Assembly (NCBI GenBank): GCA_905221605.1
Contig: CAJNDS010002796.1
Coordinates: forward strand, 246,001-275,625
From: Symbiodinium natans
Lineage: Eukaryota > Sar > Dinophyceae > Suessiales > Symbiodiniaceae
Length of the DNA stretch: 29,625 nt
Direction: 5' to 3'
Under the pieces are notes generated by a model. It had not been told where the DNA came from. It made no database searches and worked only from the letters and a program-made list of their open reading frames with translations. How positions within the stretch are numbered: the first letter of the stretch is position 1; each line of letters starts with the position of its first letter. This document shows positions 20,101 to 29,029 of the stretch, in pieces. A program made the translations under genes and the position numbers.

Positions 20101-23100
20101 ACGGTGAATATCCGCAGTTTGGCACCTGAGCTGGTTGTGTCCCATGCGGCATACACACCCGAGATCCACATCTACCTAGCCTTGGAGTTGGTGCGAGGCC
20201 AGCATGCCCCTGACCAGACACCGCTGCCTTTGCCATTTGACCACTGAAGTTTCGACCTTTCTTTTTGGCCTTGTTTTGCAAGGCGGGGACCTCCTGCACA
20301 ACCTCATGGAGGGGGGGTGCCTAACCGAAATGCAGGCATCGAGTGATCGAACGGATGCACAATGACTTGCTCAGAGGCAGCTGTTCGACCGCAACTTTGC
20401 GAGGCAGTAAGGATCTTCCGCCAGATCTGTGATGCGGTACATTACATTCATGTCACGGTGAAGCTGGCCGGGCACTTGGCATGGAGCGTGGAATCTGCTT
20501 TCGCATGGCAGGAGGTGTGTGTGTGTGTGTGTGTGTGTGTTTGTTTGTTTGTGTTTGTTTGTTTGTGTGTGTGTCCATGTGGGTCCCAGTATGGCTCTCA
20601 GCGTACACAAGCAGCATGCCGCTCAGTGACTAGTCTTCAAGTGAAGGTTCACAGAGACTTGAAGCCAGAGAATGTCCTTCTCACCAACAAGGATGGCGTG
20701 AGAGTCATGTGATTGCCTTGCTAGACTCTGGCTCTTCGGAGATCAGACGCTTCTGGACACATTCCGAGCCTCATCTGAACTCAGCGCCAAACCTCCAAAA
20801 CAGCTTCCGAAACTGTACACTCTCCCGCACCGCGGCGCTGCCTCAACGAACCTGAGCCTGCACTTGCATCCCTTCCGAGCCCGAACCCAGGCCCAGTCGC
20901 GAGCCCTGTTACTGTAAGACGTGGGTCCATCTGGACACTTGTTTTTATGTCTTCCTTTCCTGAGCACACGTTGCTGCAGGACCGAGACACCATGGTTCCC
21001 AAACTTGCGGATTTCGGGCTTGCTCGACACCTGGCTCAGTTCAGCCCCAACTCAGCCCATGGCTTCGACTTGTCTTACAGTGGCACTGCTCGATCTCGAC
21101 ACTCGAGCTTCTGGTCTGATCAGTTGCGATTCAGCAGCACGCTGAAGCCACGTAGCCAAGTCTGTGCACGTATTTTGATGCCTGTAGATCATTGGGTTAG
21201 TTGTGGTTAGACCTTCATGGTTTCGACGATTTGCGAGTGGCTATTGCGGTTATGGCCTGGACGTGGCATGGCTTAGCGGCTTTATTTGAAAGTTAGTTGC
21301 CGTCATGCATTAGTCTTGCGCCAAACTGCCGATCTGGCAGTTGGAGGCAGTGTGCTTGGCTAAACTAGGCCGAACTGTTGAGAATCTTCGTCGACTTAAT
21401 CGGCTTCGGTGACGTTTATCGAGTCTTGGGGCTCGGCTAAGCGCGAAAACTGGAAAATGATGCTTTCCGACCATAGCGTCCCTTTGTGCGTGTGTCACTC
21501 AAGACCCTCAGTCTGAGGAGTCAACATGAAGTCCATGGACTGTAAAACCTTCTGTGGAACGCCGAAGCCTCGGAAGTGTGAATGTCGTTTCTGCGTTCCG
21601 TTTGTTTAGGAGTGTTGACATGATGCCTAGGGCCTAGGATTGAAGGAAAGACATCAGACCACTCGGTGATAGTCTATCATTCTATCACTGCAAATAACGT
21701 TCGTGGAGGCTCTGATTCTGGCCCATGCTAGACGTCCATAGCTGGTGGCAATGTCTCGTGACATGAGCTGCGGCCAAAAACAGTGAGCTTTATCCTAGAT
21801 TTTTGTCAGGGTGAACGTGACGGCAGATCCGTAAGCCTGCTGATTTCAGGCCACAGTACTTCGCTCCGGAGGTTATCAATTCAGCCAAGAAACTTGCTCA
21901 GCAATTCTGCCGTCCGACATGCAATGCACTTGATAGTGATTCCGTGGCGCTTGTGTTTGCCGGTCTTGAAGGGATTCAAACCTGGGCTATGGCAAGCCGG
22001 TTGACATGCCCGCAACCCAGGAGGCGTTTGCTTCTCAAATTCCGCCGCGTGTGACGAGAGCCTCGAAAGACCAACCCTGGGATGCAATTGGCACAGCACA
22101 CGATCAAGCCGGCACAGCACAAGAAAGACAAAGCAAAGCAGAAAGTAACTGGCAAACAGCAGCAGAAACTAACGACGACGACGGCGGCGGCGGCGACGAC
22201 GACGACGACAGCGATCCCCATGGTGCACTGGCAACCGCTGAGCAAGCTGGTAACCCGAAGCAAAACCAAACCAGCCAATTCCAAAACAAGCGAAGAGAAA
22301 ACGATTCACAGCTACCTAACAAGTGCCGGAGGACCACTCACAAGTGGAGGGAGCGTTCGTATTTGAGGTGGAAATTCGATGCCCCGGCTGCGTATGACTG
22401 TCTCCAGTTTGCACCACACCCTGTGTTCTTCAATAGCTTCCTTCACACGATTGCAGTACTGCATTGGCTTAGTGCGATGTCACCAGGAAACTCATGGAAT
22501 ACTTTCTCGACCTGAAAGCGATGATTGACAACCCACTAGGCTGACGAAGGGGAGGTCCCTGTGAGGTTGCACCTTTCCCGCCGGTGGAGGGACGTTACAA
22601 CGCTGCAGCGTGCCGCCGCCCCTGCCGCCCCTGCTTCCCAGAAGCCCTGCCTTGCGCAGCCTTATTCCTGTCTGAGACGAATGCAAGGGTGTGCTGCTCC
22701 ACCAACAGCGGCAACTACAATCAGCAACGAGCAGCGGCGACAGCAACAAGCAACCACAGTGCACAAGAGTAACTAGTGCGACTTCTTGCACTGGACCCGA
22801 GACGAGCTAAGACTCGGCCAGTTTGCCAAGGTGGAGTCTTGGGGTGAATCTCTATATCATGTTGTGCGGCGTTCCACCGTTCGAGGACATGGGACACTGA
22901 AAATTGGTGCAGAACGTGCCAAGTCGTGTTAAACTGTTAAACCATGGCAAACCTGCACTTAGAGCGGCTCGAGGACGAAGGTCTGTATCAGCAGATTGTG
23001 CAGGGCAACTGGCAGTTCGATGTGCTTTGGCTGATTTCTATTGTGTTTCTTGCTTACACTCGGCTCCGCTAAGAATCACGAACGTGACTTTGATCAGGTT

Positions 23101-25035
23101 CCTCAGTTCTCTCAAGTCTCGGAGGAGGCCCGTTGCTCCCGCCATCAGTTCCGTGCCTTGTGGGGACACAAGTTTGCGCTTTGTGGGATTCTGCGCCCCG
23201 TTGTTCTTGAAGATGTTGGCATCTGTTGCTCGTGATGAGATGAGGGATCACGTCGTCCTTCTGGCCTCATCCTTCTCGTACTGTACTTCTGGAGAACACA
23301 AGTCGCATACAGAACCACGCATACGGAATCTGCTGAAGCACGCTCAGCATGGGCGTGTGCCCGCTGCCCAGGACTTAAAGAGGCATCGAAGACACAGCGG
23401 ATGGGTGTGATGTATTGAGCAGTCTGCAGCTGAACCTTACCAACCGCCACGTTCTGCAACGGATTTCCTCCACGGTCAAGAACAGCTGGGAGCCCAAAGA
23501 CAAGTGCCATCAAGTCACTCACAAGACCTCTGGCCGCTAGCCGGCTGAAAGAGTACCCAATGACTTACATGCTCTCGGAACTTGTACCAAATCGTTACTG
23601 CTTTCTGCGGGCAAGTGCTCCTTGTAGGCGAAAGATCTGGTCCGCAAGCTCATGACGGTGAACCCGCGAGAGCGCATCAACATCCAACAGGACCTTGCGT
23701 CTCTGTTTTGCTGCGAGGCTTTTGAGGAGCGTTGAGTATTCGAGTGGATTGCTGATTGAGTTTGAGAATGTCACCCCTTCTCCAGAGTTCTTTCTATTTT
23801 GTTATGACATGGTTAGGATTCGGGGGCTGTAAGAGATTTACAGGCTTGGGTGTTTTGGCAGGCCCCGTGCGTTGTTAAGAGCCATGGGCCAGAGCGTTCT
23901 TCGACAGTCTTCCACTCCAATGCACGCATGCATGGGTGCGTGGGTGCCTGGGTGCGTGGGTGTGCTTCAGTCTAGCCTCGGTGTCGCCCCGACGAGGGGA
24001 TCCAAATCAGATCCGGAAACCATCTGATGTGGATACCCAGCGGCCGCGCAGGGGTCGGGGGTGCGATCTTCAAACCTTCTTCTTCGGAGAAGAGAGAGAG
24101 AACTCGCTGAGAAGAAAATTCCGAAGAACAGCAGGAAAAAAGAGAGCTCGAAAGAAGTGAGTGCTGTTACTTCTATAACAACTGCTGCGGCTACTATAAT
24201 GACCAGCGCTACCACGCATGTTGCCCATGCTACGGCTGTTATCTGCTGCCGCTGCTGCTGCGGCGGCTGGTGCGGTGGCTGGTACTAGTTCTGCTATTGC
24301 TACTGTCACGGTGTTGCTACCGCTGCTACTGCTGTTCTGACATGGCCGCGCTATGCCGCGCTGATACTCTTTGCAAGGCCCTGAACGAGCCTTGGCTTCG
24401 CATCGCCGAGATCGCCGAGCCTTGCTCCAAGTGCACCAAGCTTTTCCGACACCTTGATGAACACGTGCGCCGTGCGCCTTTCGAGCATGAATTTGACCCG
24501 AGTTTCGCAACTCCAGCGCGGTCCGCTGCAAGATCGTCAGCAGGCCTTCGGCTAGAGTCGACCAGTCAGCTGTTGAGAACAACATTCATGGCCTTATGTT
24601 GAGCAGTCGTTTGTTTCGACTTGCCCGACTATGTGAATAGAGGCCTGGGCGTGGGATGTGACAACATACAGGCCCGTGCACCTGTGCGGAGAGCTGTGCT
24701 GGGTGTGCGCAAGAGAGTCAAAGCGCTTCAGGGAGAGGAGAGATTCCTTGTATCTTGACAAGGTCCGCCATGCGGACTGCATCGAGGAGTGCTTGCTTGG
24801 CTCCACGTACTTACAAACATGATCTGGCCTGACTCCATGCAGGTGTTTGGGTGCAAAGGCTTGGGTTTGTTGCAGATGAAAGTTGCACCATTCGGAATTT
24901 TCAGCTCGAGGGTCCTCCATGCGCACTTTGATTCATCTGTCTGTCATCCCGTAGGGACACAAGCACATGGATCGTGTGAAGGAGCCGGCGCCGAAACGGC
25001 GCAAATCCGAGGACATCGGCATGGTGATCTCTTAA
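16098..25035 (+). CDS. FHA-domain Ser/Thr protein kinase, Chk2/Rad53-like, about 18 exons
   Basis: The gene combines a phosphothreonine-binding FHA domain, a CAMK-group kinase domain and a basic tail; this order defines Chk2/Rad53-type checkpoint kinases. Exons (phase-consistent unless noted): 16098-16133, 16192-16275, 17070-17110 (tentative), 18584-18646, 18747-18808, 19810-19875, 20118-20197, 20283-20335, 20404-20451 (end uncertain), 20647-20697, 20980-21087, 21857-21900 (start uncertain), 21972-22007, 22831-22898, 22981-23021, 23098-23127, 23628-23690, 24378-24464 and 24955-25035 (TAA). All key kinase motifs are present and undamaged: GSGAFSTV, AMKMIE, VHRDLKPEN, KLADFGLAR, YFAPEV, VDMWSLGV. 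I therefore call it a functional gene. Donors are mostly GC, with two GA and a few GT. The N-terminus, FHA end and two junctions remain open. The nuclear signalling role is inferred from the family. Confidence 0.85.
18584..20197 (+). CDS. Kinase N-lobe exons
   Basis: 18584-18646 gives VSQELGSGAFSTVKLGVRTK, the glycine-rich loop. 18747-18808 gives GLKCAMKMIEPR; the ATP-binding Lys is the codon at 18789. 19810-19875 gives DFLEALEASS then VLKIVEVLISP, taken as helix C plus strand 4. It joins in phase 2 through a donor GCAAGT at 18809. 20118-20197 gives TPEIHIYLALELVR, strand 5 and the hinge. Helix C is unusual: the salt-bridge Glu must be one of the Glu in LEALEA and the HPN motif before strand 4 is missing. 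A rival segment at 19222-19244 (LREVEY) was rejected on phase. Confidence 0.72.
20283..20697 (+). CDS. Kinase helix D to catalytic-loop exons
   Basis: 20283-20335 reads GDLLHNLMEGGCLTEMQ and completes Gly-Gly-Asp from the preceding split codon. It joins through a GC-AG intron (20336-20403) to AVRIFRQICDAVHYIH (20404-20451). 20647-20697 reads VHRDLKPENVLLTNKDG, with catalytic Asp at 20656 and the Asn of PEN, and ends at a GTGAGA donor. The intervening intron contains a (GT)n tract. Its donor is unresolved: gtcacg (20452), gtgaag (20458) and GC at 20467 give 0, 2 or 5 residues between YIH and VHRD, while the family usually has 4. Confidence 0.85.
20515..20574. repeat. (GT)n/(TTTG)n microsatellite in a kinase intron
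   Basis: About 25 nt of pure GT followed by mixed TTTG/GT units, inside the intron between the YIH and HRD exons. Confidence 0.95.
20980..22007 (+). CDS. Kinase activation-segment exons
   Basis: 20980-21087 reads DRDTMVPKLADFGLARHL then AQFSPNSAHGFDLSYSGT, with the metal-binding DFG Asp at 21010. The next exon carries YFAPEVINSAKKLA. Its 5' end is either 21857 (phase 0, giving SGT-YFAPE) or 21850 (AG|G, giving PQ-YFAPE, the more usual SGTPQYFAPE, but then the donor would not be canonical). 21901-21971 is a 71-nt GC-AG intron. 21972-22007 reads DSNLGYGKPVDM and ends inside the Met codon at a GC donor. A Thr in the SGT position is the usual activation-loop site. Confidence 0.82.
22172..22209. 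repeat. (GAC)n/(GGC)n short array in a kinase intron
   Basis: Twelve or so GAC/GGC triplets inside the 823-nt intron 22008-22830. The Asp/Gly-rich ORF over it is intronic. Confidence 0.85.
22831..24464 (+). CDS. Kinase C-lobe exons F to I
   Basis: 22831-22898 completes Met and reads WSLGVNLYIMLCGVPPFEDM. A GA-AG intron (22899-22980) follows, then LYQQIVQGNWQFD (22981-23021). A 30-nt microexon, VPQFSQVSEE (23098-23127), comes next. AKDLVRKLMTVNPRERINIQ (23628-23690) contains the conserved Arg of subdomain XI. A second GA-AG intron (23691-24377) leads to ALNEPWLRIAEIAE (24378 onward), equivalent to the ALxHPW motif but with Glu for His. The frame stays open to 24602. An in-phase GT donor at 24465 would allow splicing to the last exon. 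Every junction here preserves the frame. Confidence 0.87.
23925..23962. repeat. (GTGCGTGG)n short repeat in a kinase intron
   Basis: gcatgggtgcgtgggtgcct followed by gggtgcgtgggtg; a short minisatellite within the second GA-AG intron. Confidence 0.7.
24955..25035 (+). CDS. Kinase terminal exon with nuclear-localisation-like basic motif
   Basis: After the acceptor atcccgtag the frame reads GHKHMDRVKEPAPKRRKSED then IGMVIS and TAA at 25033-25035. PAPKRRKSED is a classical monopartite nuclear-signal-like cluster, with a Ser that is a plausible phosphosite. It starts in phase 0, matching the GT donor at 24465. Assignment to the kinase rests on position, strand, phase and the expected nuclear location. 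Other frames of this stretch are also open, so confidence is moderate. Confidence 0.55.
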   Translation, partial: GHKHMDRVKEPAPKRRKSEDIGMVIS

Positions 25036-25140
25036 TTACGGGGATTCTTCAGGCTGGGCCTGCTATGAACTTCCAGTGATGGTCGGCTGGACTTCTTGTT
25101 TCTGTCCATTCTGTATGAGTTGAGACCCCGTGGAATCAAC

Positions 25141-25631
25141 CTACTTGTGGTTCTGTGTCGCTACACGTTCTAGCAGGCTGATTCCGAAGCCTGAATTCTG
25201 ACGGGGCGTTCCGTCATATGTAGTAATGTAGTGCGTTTGCACACTGGGTTTCACAGGCAGCTGAGCACGTGACATAGCCACCCATGTACAGAAGCAGGTG
25301 TAGAGGGGAACTGCAGCGGCTGCTTCGGGATTCACAGAACCAGGAGAAACAAGAACTTCAGGCAAGGTAATATACACCTCGACTTGAGATTCATGATCGT
25401 AATTGCCAAATTTAAATATGAATATTAATATTCAAATTCAGAAGATTGTAATTTTGATTATTCGAAAGAAGCTCACAAAAACCACTCGATGACCTTTCCA
25501 CGAACCGCTTGCAACAGCTCAGGTGTAGGGTTCACGATGTTCTCCCGCCAAGGCTCAGTTAACACTTCACCCTGTCCTTCAGTCGTCGGGCCCAGGTGGG
25601 CCGTCCACCGCACACTATGGCTCAGGATCAG
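25141..25631 (-). CDS. Unrecognised protein, two C-terminal exons
   Basis: On the minus strand 25631-25494 reads VRWTAHLGPTTEGQGEVLTE then PWRENIVNPTPELLQAVRGK. A 116-nt GT-AG intron (25493-25378) joins it in phase 0 to VYITLPEVLVSPGSVNPEAA, AVPLYTCFCTWVAMS and VQTHYITTYDGTPRQNSGFG, ending RVATQNHK and TAG at 25143-25141. The open frame, codon choice and clean phase support it. No family is recognised. Another exon may lie at about 25700-25780 (RATEVSVQQPVGAQ), preceded by ttaccttcag. The gene is convergent with the kinase, with about 105 nt between the stops, and breaks the otherwise all-plus orientation. Confidence 0.52.
25419..25434. other. Perfect 16-bp palindrome in an AT-rich intron
   Basis: tgaatattaatattca equals its own reverse complement and sits in a ~50-nt AT-rich patch inside the 116-nt intron of the minus-strand gene. 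It may form a cruciform or be part of a small insertion. Confidence 0.85.
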
Positions 25632-25809
25632 CTACACTCACAAGTGACCCTCCTAAGTCAACGAGAAGCTCTCAGCCTGGGCCCCTGAACAATCAACCCG
25701 AAAGACGTGTGGAACCCTGGAACCCTGGTTCTTTTGAGCGCCAACCGGCTGCTGTACGGATACCTCTGTCGCCCGCCTGAAGGTAAGGGCACGTAGAGGC
25801 TCCGCTACC

Positions 25810-27768
25810 ATGAACACTTTTCTCACGAGTGAACACAGCTGCAGCGGCACACTCAAGGAATCACAGCATGACCACATGGTGCAACGGGCAAAACAGTTTC
25901 TCTACAAAATGCGAAGCTATAAATACTAAGACATCGCAATCAACTCAAACTCGCAATCACAAGTGTCCACTGGTGTCTCCCATCTACCGCAAGGTTCGTG
26001 TCGCAAACTCCACACGTCGTGAGCGGGGACGAAGTGTTCCTGGAGCGATGTGTAATGCACAGCGTTACACAACGGGTCGGCTTTGGCTCAATTCAAGAAA
26101 AAGTGATTGCAGCTTGCCTTATGCAATGATTCCTGGCATTTGGCGACCGCTCAACTAATACGTCGAAGACCACATGCCATTGGTGTTTTGCCTCTCTCAG
26201 GGAACCGTCAGCCCGAGCTACCGATTACCTGTGCGTCGGCCCGGTCGGCGTCGCTTTGACTTTGATCTCAGGAAAGGAAAGTACTACCGTCCTGAGCATT
26301 GAGGTGCTTCTGAATAACAACATTCTGCTACCTGTTCGTTTCATCGACAAGTTGAATCGGTCACGAGGGGCAGAAAATGCACCCAAGCATAGTCACGTAT
26401 GCGCCACTTGACAGACACCGACTACCTGATGCCTGGCCAGCGGTCTATTCGCGATACGCCTCTCACAGAAGAAGACAGGGCATGGATTGCAAACCCAGCG
26501 GAACCGAAAGGGCCTCCACCGGGCAAGGGCAACGTCGACACCGTGAACGTCGCCGGCCGGTGACTGGCACAGTAGAACTCAGCGCTGCGCTGATTTTCTT
26601 GCAGGGCGACGCCTTGCGCGAGCTCTACCTGTTTGGCTACGTCCACCGTCCATCTGCTCAGCTACTACGTGTATGTCCCTGACTTCACCGATGTGGTTTT
26701 TGTCACGTTGCCTCTTTCTTCGACGACACTCTGATTCTGCCGAGTCATTTCAGGGCGTCGTCGCTGACGTAGTCAAGTGTCGCAACGTGTTACTTTTAAT
26801 CCAACGCTCAGAACTGAACGGATAAGTCATTGTTACTTTCTTGTTCCAGTCGCGACATCTCTTCCTGTGTGAGTAGTGCCAAAGGCACAACCCATGGGGG
26901 GTGCGAAAGGATGTCGAAGCGTAGTCCAATTAGTTAGGGTTCGCTATGTGAGCAATGGAAAAAATGCGGCGGGGTTGCTTGCAAAGTACGAGCATGCCAA
27001 TAGTTTTAACAGTGCTCCGCTTCACCGCAACTCTGTGGCTCAGGTCAAGACCTGCGGCTTACGTCACCAGCACAAGTGTCTGCCAATAGTTCAAAGCTTA
27101 CTGCTTCGGTATGCTTCGGTTGTTTGCTTAGTATCCTGAGCCACGGAGCCGTAGCGAGTATTTCCCGATTGCACAAACCGTTGCTGAGCATCCGTGAAGG
27201 AAAAGTTCGGATCAGCGTGCCTGCAAAGGAAAGGGATCGAGTGAGAGCGAAGTGTACATTTACCCGATCTACCGTGCAAGCTATCTATCTTACAACAAGC
27301 ACTAGGAGAAGCTCGTGTGAGGGTCAGCCAATACAAACATTTGATATGAAATTCAGGAGCAGGAAGGCCGGCAAATTCTGGCCATGCTGCAGCGTCGTGC
27401 AAACCCAGAGCGCCGGCATGCATGCGTCGGCAATGGGGTGACTGGAGTGGCATCTCGGCTTGAGTTAAGTTTGCCCCCCCCCCCAGCCTGAATGTGCGGG
27501 ACATTGGCCCCGATTTTCCATTCTCAAATGGACATGAGGAGGGAGATAGATGCCTGGGGGAAAAGGCAAACACCACATCGTTGTCTTGTGACACACACAC
27601 ACACACCGTGCATGATCTTGATACTACAAGTTACAACTGCTCTCAGCCGCTCTGAGGCGGGTGTGATGAAAGCATGCTGGAAGTGCAGATCCGGGCCGCG
27701 ATATGCACATCAGCATGGACTACAAGACGCACGATTTGAAGACGCGTTGCGACTCTGACTCGCGTTAG
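25810..27768 (+). CDS. Unrecognised conserved-looking protein, about 8 exons
   Basis: An exon chain with matching phases. 25810-25910 (MNTFLTSEHSCSGTLKESQH, HMVQRAKQFLYKM); 25994-26085 (FVSQTPHVVSGDEVFLERC, VTQRVGFG); 26272-26333 (KESTTVLSIEVLLNNNILLP); 26393-26551 (MRHLTDTDYLMPGQRSIRDT, PLTEEDRAWIANPAEPKGPP); 26605-26670 (GDALRELYLFGYVHRPSAQL); 26754-26776 (GVVADVV); about 27159-27240 (ISRLHKPLLSIREGKVRISV, PAKERDR); 27357-27425 (EQEGRQILAMLQRRANPERR); 27673-27768 (SADPGRDMHISMDYKTHDLK, TAG at 27766-27768). Introns are GC-AG (25911, 26086, 26552) and GT-AG (26334, 26671, 26777, 27241, 27426). I recognise no family and see no signal peptide or membrane segment. The tail is Lys/Arg-rich and helical. 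The start ATG shares its CATG with an ATG on the other strand, so the 5' end is unsure. Confidence 0.58.
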
Positions 27769-28840
27769 TACACTTGTGCCTCCTCGGACATGTTTCCCAG
27801 CCAACGAGCAATGCGGCAATGCATGCCAGGGGTAGCTCGATCTGCTTGGGAAACAAACGTTCGCAGTTGAGCGAATGCCATGGAACATGAGTTCATACAT
27901 TTTGAGATGACCTCCCCTAGCACCGTAAAGTTTAGCCTACTGGACGAACAAGCAGGCTTGACGGCTCGTTGATAGAATACGAGGCCAAACCCAAAAATTC
28001 GCTCACATTCTCTGATAGAGTCAGGCCCTGGGCTGGCACTTCTTGACTCACACTCATCCATCTAGGATCAAAACACGCTTTCAGAGATTCTAAGACGCCT
28101 TAATGAAGGAATATCCCTTCATATGAGTTTAGATATATTACTTATTAAGGGGTTCTGGAGCCCCTGGACCCACCACAGGTAATGTTGAAGCCCGAGCATT
28201 CCTCCCTTCACTCTTCAAAACCCTGCTTAAACTCTCTGAAGCCCTTATTTCTTGAAATTCTAGATCCCGAATGTTAAACATTTCAACTTTAAATCCGTAA
28301 TTCATGAATTTCTCCGAAACATATTGAATACTCTGAATGCTTTAATTACTCGAATGACCTAAAGTCCTCAATCCCCTACATACCGTCAATACCTTCAATC
28401 CAACAGGGTCTAGGGGTTAATTAGGAGGTCTCTTCTAGGATCAAGCGTTCAAGGTTGAGGAGTTTGGTTTAGATGATAGGCTCCGAGATTTTACTGAGTA
28501 AGTGTTAGGGTTTAACTAAAACCCTACACCCTAAATCCTAAACCCTAAACTCTAGGGTGAGTTTGTATTGGGATTTAGTTTTGGCCTCTGGTGAGCTGGT
28601 ATTGTTGCGCTTTGATGCTTTTTCTATTTTGATATGGACCTAGACAGGCTAGGCCGGCTAGGTAGCTTTCAGGGCCCTACAAAATACTTGAAGTTCGGGC
28701 ATCAGTGAGGGTCTTTAAACTCTAAGCCTAAACTTTAAGCCCTAATTCTGTTGATATCTTCGTGCCCCGTCGAGGTCACCGAATTTGCGCTTCAATCGCT
28801 TCTCCTGGAGTGGGTTGTGCTGGCTTCTATTTTAATGTAG
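27769..28840. other. 3' spacer, increasingly AT-rich, no gene
   Basis: No supportable exon. A hairpin lies at 28103-28122 (atgaagg/ccttcat arms) and a ggggttc-type fold near 28149-28166. Short repetitive phrases (ctctgaagccc, gaattc-like, ctctgaatgc) suggest degenerate repeats at 28220-28380. Confidence 0.5.
28505..28558. repeat. Interstitial telomere-like TTTAGGG/CCCTAAA island with inverted arms
   Basis: agggtttaactaaaaccct gives a 7-bp inverted repeat (AGGGTTT/AAACCCT) and is followed by ccctaaatcctaaaccctaa. The motif matches the TTTAGGG-type telomere repeat used by dinoflagellates and plants, here short, degenerate and in both orientations. Confidence 0.75.
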
Positions 28841-29029
28841 GGTTATTTTGAATCGACGCGGACGTTTTTTTCTGAATCCATTGTGGTATTTTGTTATTTC
28901 ATGGCCTTATACTCTAGGAAATTAAGGCATGTTGTGGGGCGGGGCGTCTTGTTTTTTGCACTTTGCTGTTGTCGACAAGTATTATGTGTCGTAAGAGATG
29001 TAATCACCAAGGGTTATGTAAATTCAAAA

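Noticed and set aside
22006-22515. 169-codon ORF with Asp/Gly run
   Set aside because: It lies almost wholly within the 22008-22830 GC-AG intron whose flanking exons complete the VDM-WSLGV motif.
27216-27275. Alternative exon frame ending SEVYIYPIYR in gene D
   Set aside because: It overlaps another frame (LLSIREGKVRISVPAKERDR) that ends at a consensus GTGAGA donor and joins the EQEGRQ exon in phase. Only one can be right, and the latter is better supported.
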